This document shows positions 5,506 to 10,442 of a stretch of 10,442 nucleotides of DNA, piece by piece (within the stretch, counting starts at the first letter, position 1; each line of letters opens with the position of its first letter). The DNA is taken from positions 1 through 10,442 of the forward strand of contig VBLD01000230.1 in assembly GCA_005879205.1 (NCBI GenBank), written 5' to 3'. This stretch comes from Deltaproteobacteria bacterium. GTDB taxonomy: Bacteria; Desulfobacterota; Binatia; DP-6. A model generated the notes under the pieces. That model did not search any database and was not told the DNA's origin. It saw nothing but the letters and a program-made list of their open reading frames with translations. Made by a program: the position numbers and the translations under genes.

Positions 5506-6123
5506 TTACACTTGCTGCTGGCGGAGCGCACGAACGCGGTGCCAGAGCGCCCAGGCGAGGCCCAGAGCGACGAGCGCGGCCACCGCGACGTCGACACCGT
5601 GGAGCTTCTCACGCACGAGATGCCAGTTCTCCGCGAGCCGGAGTGCGAGCGCCCAGCACCAGGGCAGCGAACCCGCGAACGTGAGCCAGACGAACGGCCA
5701 GACCTCCATGCGTGCCACGCCCGCAGGCAGCGCGATGAAGGTGCGAACGACCGGCAGGAGCCGCGCCCAGAAGACCGTCTGCCGTCCCCAGCGGGCGAAC
5801 CACCGGTCGGCGAGCTCGAGCTCGCGTGGCGAGAGGAGCACCCACCGGCCCCACCGCTCGATCGCCGCACGCCCGCCGTACGCACCGACGGCATACGCGG
5901 CGAGCGAACCGAGGACGCAGCCGAGCGCGCCCGCGACGGCGACGGCGATCAACCGGAGGTCGCCCCGATACACCAGATAGCCCGCAAACGGCATGATGAT
6001 CTCGGACGGCAGCGGGATGCAGGCGCTCTCGATCGCCATCAGGAGCACGATCCCCGCGTAGCCGCCGGCGGAGATGGCCGCGACGATGAAGCCGGTGGCG
6101 GCGGCGACGATCCGCTCGAGCAT
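5506..6123 (-). CDS. DedA family (SNARE-associated / VTT domain) inner membrane protein
   Basis: 205 residues, the normal DedA size, with several hydrophobic segments. Family signatures are visible: E32-S-A-C-I-P-L-P-S-E-I (32-42), followed by PFAGYLVYRGD; the Gly/Ala-rich GSLAAYAVGAYGG (72-84); and F-W-A-R121-L-L-P124-V-V-R127, followed by ALPAGVARM. The acidic Glu and the two Arg residues are those shown to matter in E. coli DedA/YqjA-type proteins. DedA proteins act in membrane homeostasis, and several are undecaprenyl-phosphate or phospholipid flippases/scramblases; the substrate here cannot be told. ATG 6123 is preferred because AGAGGG stands 7 nt before it; a GTG 14 codons upstream has no such site. 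The gene is divergent from the permease, with 53 bp between starts. A strong hairpin follows its stop. Confidence 0.9.
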   Translation of the reverse strand: MLERIVAAATGFIVAAISAGGYAGIVLLMAIESACIPLPSEIIMPFAGYLVYRGDLRLIAVAVAGALGCVLGSLAAYAVGAYGGRAAIERWGRWVLLSPRELELADRWFARWGRQTVFWARLLPVVRTFIALPAGVARMEVWPFVWLTFAGSLPWCWALALRLAENWHLVREKLHGVDVAVAALVALGLAWALWHRVRALRQQQV

Positions 6124-6130
6124 CGCGGGG

Positions 6131-6136
6131 CCCTCT
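6131..6136 (-). promoter_or_regulatory. ribosome binding site of the DedA gene (decides the start)
   Basis: AGAGGG read on the - strand, 7 nt before ATG 6123. It favours this ATG over the in-frame GTG at 6165. Confidence 0.7.
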
Positions 6137-6165
6137 ACCAGCTTGGCGGCACAGAGGCCAGCCAC

Positions 6166-6172
6166 AGGAAGG
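6166..6172 (+). promoter_or_regulatory. ribosome binding site of the APC permease
   Basis: AGGAAGG ending 4 nt before GTG 6177; its AGGA core is 7 nt away. It supports GTG as the start. The remaining bases between this gene and dedA show no clear promoter box for either direction. Confidence 0.65.
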
Positions 6173-6176
6173 CCGC

Positions 6177-7571
6177 GTGAAGAGCCAGCTCGAGGCGCGT
6201 CTCGGGCTCGTCGACGCGACCGCGCTGGTGGCCGGCTCGATGATCGGTTCCGGCATCTTCATCGTCTCGGCCGACATCGCCCGGCGACTCCCGGGACCGG
6301 GCTGGCTGCTGCTCGTCTGGGCGCTCGCCGGGGCGCTCACGGTGGCGGGGGCATCGAGCTACGGGTGGCTCGCGGCAGCGATGCCGCGCGCCGGCGGCCA
6401 GTACGTCTATCTCGCCGAGCTCTATGGGCCCGCGTGGGGCTTCCTCTACGGATGGACGCTCGTCCTCGTCATCCAGACGGGGACGATCGCGGCCGTTGCC
6501 GTGGCCTTCGCGACCTTCGCCGGGACCGTGTGGCCCGCACTCTCGCCGGCCGCCCGGCTGTTCACCTTCGGCCCGCTCGCCGTGAGTCCCGTCCAGGCGT
6601 GTGCGGTCCTCGTCGTGCTCGCGCTGACCGCGCTCAATGCCCGCGGCCTGGAGGAAGGCCGGCTCGTGCAGACCGTCTTCACGTTCGCCAAGGTCGGCAC
6701 CCTGGCCGCCGTCGTCGTCCTCGGCCTCGCCTTCGGCAGCCCCGCGGCGCGCGCCGCCAACCTCGCAATGCCCCCGTTTCCGAGCGCGCACGGCTTCGGT
6801 CAGACGCTCGCCCAGGTCGGCGCGGCAATGGTCGGGGCGCTCTTCGCCGCCGACGCGTGGGCCAACGTCACCTTCGCCGCCGCCGAGGTTCGCGACGCGC
6901 CGAGAACCGTTCCGCGCGCCCTGCTACTCGGCACCGTGCTCGTCTGCACGCTCTACCTCGCGACGAACGTCGCGTACCTGAACGTCCTCCCGCTGCGCGG
7001 CAGCGCCGAGGGCGCCGACGTCTTCACGCGAGGCATCCAGTACGCAACCGCCGACCGCGTCGGCACGGCGGTGATGGCAGAGCTGGCCGGCGGCCCGATC
7101 GGCGCGACGCTCATGGCCGTCGCGGTGATGATCTCGACGTTCGGCTGCGTGAACGGCCTCGTGCTCGCCGGCGCGCGCGTCGCGTGGGCGATGGCGCGCG
7201 ACGGCCTCTTCTTCTCCCCCGCGGCGCGCCTGAACGCCCGTCACGTGCCGGCGCCCGCTCTCTGGATCCAGGGCACGTGGGCCTCGGTCCTCGCCCTCTC
7301 GGGCCGCTACGGAGACCTCCTCGACTACGTGATCATTGCCGAGCTCGTCTTCTATCTCTTCACCGTGGCCGGCCTCATCGTCCTCGCCCGGCGCACCGGG
7401 GAACGGCCACGCGGCGTCGGGTACCCGTGGCTCCAGAGCGCCTACCTCGTCCTGGTCGGCGTGCTGGTCGTCGACCTGCTCGTCACCAAGCCCGCCTACA
7501 CATGGGGCAGCCTCGCGGTCATCGCGAGCGGTTTGCCGTTCTACATCGGGTGGCGGCACGCCGCCGACTAG
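6177..7571 (+). CDS. APC-superfamily amino acid permease (12 predicted membrane segments)
   Basis: 464 residues, highly hydrophobic, with the usual APC length and roughly twelve membrane segments. Diagnostic motifs are GSMIGSGIF in the unwound first helix (20-28), where APC carriers bind the substrate's amino and carboxyl groups, and PRAGGQYVYLAELYGP (70-85). Also present are N-A-R-G-L-E-E-G-R-L-V-Q (154-165), the helix-6/loop segment A-D-A-W-A-N-V then E-V-R-D-A-P-R-T-V-P-R-A (225-248), and AWAMARDGLFF (336-346). The helix-6/loop segment and the RDG motif resemble LAT/SteT-like and basic amino acid/polyamine members. The family works as an amino acid/cation symporter or antiporter in the inner membrane; substrate cannot be assigned. 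The gene starts at GTG with a good Shine-Dalgarno site and is divergent from dedA. It ends tail-to-tail with the HTTM gene, sharing CTAG. Confidence 0.9.
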   Translation: MKSQLEARLGLVDATALVAGSMIGSGIFIVSADIARRLPGPGWLLLVWALAGALTVAGASSYGWLAAAMPRAGGQYVYLAELYGPAWGFLYGWTLVLVIQTGTIAAVAVAFATFAGTVWPALSPAARLFTFGPLAVSPVQACAVLVVLALTALNARGLEEGRLVQTVFTFAKVGTLAAVVVLGLAFGSPAARAANLAMPPFPSAHGFGQTLAQVGAAMVGALFAADAWANVTFAAAEVRDAPRTVPRALLLGTVLVCTLYLATNVAYLNVLPLRGSAEGADVFTRGIQYATADRVGTAVMAELAGGPIGATLMAVAVMISTFGCVNGLVLAGARVAWAMARDGLFFSPAARLNARHVPAPALWIQGTWASVLALSGRYGDLLDYVIIAELVFYLFTVAGLIVLARRTGERPRGVGYPWLQSAYLVLVGVLVVDLLVTKPAYTWGSLAVIASGLPFYIGWRHAAD

Positions 7572-8998
7572 GTCCGCTCGCATCGGTGGCGCAGCAGGAG
7601 CGCACGGCGGGGCGCTGCGATCCGGTCGGGTGCGAGTGTTTGCTCACGCATGAAGTAGATGCGCAAGGCACGAAGCGATTCGTCGCCGTAGTGGACGTGA
7701 TCCCAGAGCGTGCAGAGATAGCGCGCATAGGCCGCTCGATAGGACGCGAAGCGCTTGCGGGACAGACGCATCAGGTACTTTCGCCACCGCTGATTTCGAT
7801 ACATCGCCGACACGTCGGCGGGCTTTCTCCAGGCGAGCGACGTGCCGACGTGAAGAAGATCGACGGTGTGATGCGCAGCGAGCCTACCGCAGATGACGTA
7901 CCAGCCGTCATCCCGCAGCGGGGCGGGGGCGAACATGCCCCAGCGCTGGTCGAGGCGCAGCACCTGTCCAACCCGCCGGATCCCGCTGGGCATGCGCCAG
8001 GCACGGCCGGGCAGCGTGTCGAGATTCCACCATGTTACGTAAGCCAGAAGGACGAAGGCGGCGAGCCCGGCCGGCGTCGACCCGTAGAGCGCGGGCGCCG
8101 CCGTCGAGAGGGCGCGTGTCCGCGGTGCCACGGCATCCCAGAACGCCGTCCCCAGGAACGGGACCCATGCGAGCGCGCTGATGACCGGAAAGAGCCCGAG
8201 CGCCAGACAGAGCCCGAACCCGAGATGGAGGACGCCGAACACGGCGATGACGGCGAGGCGGAATCCCTGGATACACACCGGCATGAAGGCGAGAGCCGGC
8301 CCGATGCACTCGGTCCAGTACACGAGACGACTGAGTCCACCTAGCAACGCCGGATATGCGAGCAGGGCGCGCCCGTACGGCGTGGCGAACTGGTCGATGT
8401 TGAGGGCGTAGCCGACGGCGGTCGCCTCGACGTGCCACACGCGATACGACTTCAGCGCCGCACTGAACCAGTAGACGAGGCATACCTGAATCATCAGCGC
8501 CGCGGTCGCCGGTGAGGCAATGCGCCCGCCGGCTGGGGGCGGCCGACCTGCGGCGTCGACTGACCAGACCGCCCCCAGCGGGAGAAACATCGCCCAGAAG
8601 AGGAGCAGCCGCAGGAGCGTGTCCCCACCCTGCAGGACGAGCGGATTGCGGGCGTGGAGCGAGATTAGCATCAGCCACGAAACCGCCGTCGCGAGCCGGG
8701 TGCGGAGGCCGATCAGCAGCAGGAAGCCAAAGACCGCGGCGAGGCAAAACAGCGTCGCCTCGAAGGACGCCGAGCCGCCGAGAGAGTGCACGGAAAACCG
8801 CCATCGACTCTCGGCACGGGCGAGAAGCATCGCGCGCGGGAGGACGCCGGCATCGGCGTAATGGGCGCTTAGATCGGTTGCCCGCACGGCGAGATCGATC
8901 AGCAGAACGGCGCCGAGCCCGATGCGCAAGGCGGCCAGTGAGCGCACGTCGACCGCGAAGAGAGCCGCCGGGCTTCGCGCCGTCTCGCCCCACGACAC
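7568..8998 (-). CDS. HTTM-domain membrane protein (vitamin K-dependent gamma-carboxylase-like)
   Basis: 476 residues. It begins with the HTTM-type pattern D-V-R-S-L-A-A-L-R-I-G-L-G (17-29). The conserved block H-A-R-N-P-L-V-L-Q-G-G-D-T-L-L-R (115-130) precedes FWAMFLPLGAVWSVD (134-148). Several further hydrophobic segments run to about residue 326. The C-terminal part has QRWGMFAPAP and DGWYVICG (351-371), then a basic, aromatic tail with RNQRWRKYL and R-Y-L-C-T-L-W, a form found in other bacterial HTTM proteins. The fold is related to the membrane part of gamma-glutamyl carboxylase, but most bacterial members have no proven reaction and carboxylase activity should not be assumed. The start is GTG 8998, 25 nt after the hppA stop, with no strong Shine-Dalgarno site. 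The 3' end looks slightly less GC-rich than its neighbours. It is possibly cotranscribed with hppA. Confidence 0.87.
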   Translation of the reverse strand: MSWGETARSPAALFAVDVRSLAALRIGLGAVLLIDLAVRATDLSAHYADAGVLPRAMLLARAESRWRFSVHSLGGSASFEATLFCLAAVFGFLLLIGLRTRLATAVSWLMLISLHARNPLVLQGGDTLLRLLLFWAMFLPLGAVWSVDAAGRPPPAGGRIASPATAALMIQVCLVYWFSAALKSYRVWHVEATAVGYALNIDQFATPYGRALLAYPALLGGLSRLVYWTECIGPALAFMPVCIQGFRLAVIAVFGVLHLGFGLCLALGLFPVISALAWVPFLGTAFWDAVAPRTRALSTAAPALYGSTPAGLAAFVLLAYVTWWNLDTLPGRAWRMPSGIRRVGQVLRLDQRWGMFAPAPLRDDGWYVICGRLAAHHTVDLLHVGTSLAWRKPADVSAMYRNQRWRKYLMRLSRKRFASYRAAYARYLCTLWDHVHYGDESLRALRIYFMREQTLAPDRIAAPRRALLLRHRCERT

Positions 8999-9023
8999 GC
9001 CGGCAGCCGCCGCGCCCGGCGCG

Positions 9024-10442
9024 TCAGATGAAGAGCGGCGCCATGACGAGCGTGATCGTGCTGAGCAGCTTGATCAGCACGTGCAGGCTCGGCCCGGCCG
9101 TGTCCTTGAACGGGTCGCCGACCGTATCGCCGACCACCGCCGCCTTGTGGGCGTCCGAGCCCTTGCCGCCGTACTGGCCCGTCTCGATGTACTTCTTGGC
9201 ATTGTCCCACGCGCCGCCGCCGTTGTTCAGGGCCGTCGCCATCAGGATGCCGCTCATCGTGCCGACCATGAGCAGCGCGGCCACCGACTCCGCTCCCACA
9301 TGGAAGGCCGCCCGGAAGGTGACACCGACGACGATCGGCATGAAGACGGCCAGGATACCGGGGAGGACCATCTCGCGCAGCGCGCCCCGCGTCACGATGT
9401 CGACGCAGCGCCCGTAGTCGGGCCGCTCCGTGCCAGCGAGGATGCCGGGCTTCTCCTTGAACTGATCGCGCACGTCGTTGATCACGTAGTAGGCGGCCTT
9501 GCCGACCGCACGGATGGCGAGCGCCGAGAAGAGGAACACCAGCATCGCGCCCAGGAGCCCGCCGACGAAGACCTCGGGCCGCGCGATGTCGACGGTGGCG
9601 ATCGGGAAGCCGTAGTTGCGGACCTCGTCGAGGTAGGCCGAGAAGAGGAGGAAGGCCGCGAGCGCCGCCGAGCCGATGGCGTAGCCCTTGGTGAGGGCCT
9701 TGGTGGTGTTGCCGACGGCGTCCAGCCGGTCGGTCTTCTTCCGGATGTCCTCCGGCTGATGGCTCATCTCGACGATGCCGCCGGCGTTGTCCGTGATCGG
9801 GCCGAAGGTGTCCATCGCGAGGATGTAGGCCGCGGTGGCGAGCATGCCCATGGTGGCGACCGCCGTCCCGAAGAGGCCCGCGTTGGCGATGCCCGTCGAG
9901 CGGCCGAGGAAGTACGAGCCGAGGATGGCGAGCGAGATGACGATGGTGGGAAGCGCGGTGCACTCGAGTGCGACGGCCATCCCCGTGATGATGGTCGTGG
10001 CGGCCCCGGTCTGCGCCGCCGCCGCGATCTCGCGCACCGGACGGTAGCGGTACTCGGTGTAGTACTGCGTGATGTAGACGAAGGCCTGCGCGGTGGCGAT
10101 ACCGACCAGGCCGCAGAGGAAGAAGCGGAACCAGGCGCTCGGCTGCTCGGGCGCGTGCAACAGCCAGCGGGTGGCCGCCGCGAAGCCGCACAGCGCCAGG
10201 AGGGCGGCGATGTAGTAGCCGCGGTTGAGCGCCTGCATCGGGTCCTCGTGCTCGTCGGTGCGGACCGCCATGATCCCGACGATCGAGGCGATGAGACCGA
10301 AGGCGCGCGCGACCAGCGGGAAGAGCATCACGCCGAGCATGCCGGCCGAGAAGTGGATGCCCGCCCTGGCGGCGCTCACCGCCAGCCCGCTGCCGAGGAT
10401 CATCGCGCCGATGTTCTCCGCCGCCGTCGACTCGAACAGGTC
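9024..10442 (-). CDS. hppA: K+-independent H+-translocating membrane pyrophosphatase, C-terminal 472 residues (5' end outside window)
   Basis: Hydrolyses pyrophosphate and pumps H+ across the inner membrane. The frame is open at the window edge, entering with DLFESTAAENIGAM, which in this family directly follows the first pyrophosphate-binding region, so that region and the N-terminal helices are missing. Visible family blocks are QYYTEYRYRPV, TDNAGGIVEMS, R-K-K-T-D-R-L-D-A-V-G-N-T-T, the C-terminal ALNNGGGAWDNAKK, and GSDAHKAAVVGDTVGDPFKDTAGPS with the second Asp/Lys substrate site. The segment GNTTKALTKGYAIGSAAL carries Lys (codon 9701-9699) and Thr at the positions that distinguish K+-independent from K+-dependent enzymes, which have Ala and usually Gly there. 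K+-independent members are proton pumps as far as known. The HTTM gene follows 25 nt downstream. Family assignment is very firm. Confidence 0.95.
   Translation of the reverse strand, partial: DLFESTAAENIGAMILGSGLAVSAARAGIHFSAGMLGVMLFPLVARAFGLIASIVGIMAVRTDEHEDPMQALNRGYYIAALLALCGFAAATRWLLHAPEQPSAWFRFFLCGLVGIATAQAFVYITQYYTEYRYRPVREIAAAAQTGAATTIITGMAVALECTALPTIVISLAILGSYFLGRSTGIANAGLFGTAVATMGMLATAAYILAMDTFGPITDNAGGIVEMSHQPEDIRKKTDRLDAVGNTTKALTKGYAIGSAALAAFLLFSAYLDEVRNYGFPIATVDIARPEVFVGGLLGAMLVFLFSALAIRAVGKAAYYVINDVRDQFKEKPGILAGTERPDYGRCVDIVTRGALREMVLPGILAVFMPIVVGVTFRAAFHVGAESVAALLMVGTMSGILMATALNNGGGAWDNAKKYIETGQYGGKGSDAHKAAVVGDTVGDPFKDTAGPSLHVLIKLLSTITLVMAPLFI

Noticed and set aside
5262..5894. 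Upstream extension of the ferredoxin-fusion frame
   Set aside because: It would run through the promoter, palindromes and antisense to dedA. The ATG at 5261 has a good ribosome binding site and the ferredoxin motif starts eight residues later.
6124..6165. GTG start at 6165 for the DedA protein
   Set aside because: No Shine-Dalgarno site, and it would leave only 11 nt to the divergent permease start. ATG 6123 has AGAGGG at 7 nt.
6074..8344. Long + strand open frame (756 codons) spanning the permease and part of the HTTM region
   Set aside because: It covers the permease in another frame and then the antisense of HTTM. Its composition is extremely Arg-rich with no family motifs.
8899..10191. 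Second - strand frame overlapping hppA
   Set aside because: Arg/His/Gly-rich shadow; the alternative frame is an unmistakable pyrophosphatase.
1..10442. CRISPR array, tRNA/rRNA, insertion sequence, integron or phage genes
   Set aside because: Looked for regularly spaced repeats, tRNA-like cloverleafs with conserved arms, transposase or integrase motifs and terminal inverted repeats. None was seen.

Overview
This is a high-GC window, clearly well above 60% by eye, from a Gram-negative bacterium. The signs are a lipoprotein with a lipobox, frequent GTG starts, an H+-pumping pyrophosphatase, an HTTM-domain membrane protein and a DedA protein. The mix suggests an environmental deltaproteobacterial-type lineage (Myxococcota, Desulfobacterota or Binatota-like). 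That is a guess from gene content and cannot be settled here. No rRNA, tRNA, CRISPR array, insertion sequence or phage gene was seen.

Layout. (1) Bases 2-382, + strand: the 3' part of a PKD-domain lipoprotein gene. (2) Bases 394-5261, - strand: a tightly packed five-gene unit. In transcription order it reads ferredoxin/Hsp20-like fusion, divergent KAS III, canonical FabH-type KAS III, RimI-type acetyltransferase, class 1B-type dihydroorotate dehydrogenase. Gaps are 8, 9 and 10 nt, and the last junction is a GTGA start/stop overlap, so this looks like one translationally coupled operon. A good sigma70-like promoter (-35 TTGACC, 17-nt spacer, -10 TAAAAA) sits about 70 nt upstream of the first start in a small AT-rich pocket. 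(3) Bases 5262-5505: an intergenic region with that promoter and a cluster of GC-rich palindromes. (4) Bases 5506-6123, - strand: a DedA/SNARE-associated membrane protein, divergent from (5) an APC-superfamily amino acid permease (6177-7571, +). (6) Bases 7568-8998, - strand: an HTTM-domain membrane protein, tail-to-tail with the permease; the two stop codons share one CTAG. (7) Bases 9024-10442, - strand: the C-terminal part of a K+-independent H+-translocating pyrophosphatase, just upstream of the HTTM gene.

How the genes may work together. The five-gene unit is the most interesting part. Its leading protein joins a two-cluster ferredoxin, an Ala/Pro-rich linker, a hydrophobic membrane-like region and a C-terminal Hsp20-like domain; I do not recognise this architecture. 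It is followed by two paralogous KAS III enzymes. One has the normal Cys-His-Asn triad. In the other, His replaces the Asn, in a GHVAAAG context that resembles the second-histidine motif of KAS I/II and PKS ketosynthases. The operon ends in a dihydroorotate dehydrogenase with class 1B sequence features but Ser at the usual catalytic Cys position, and no pyrK is visible. Whether the ferredoxin serves either the condensing enzymes or the dehydrogenase is speculation. The remaining genes (DedA, APC permease, HTTM, pyrophosphatase) look like ordinary membrane transport and bioenergetic functions.
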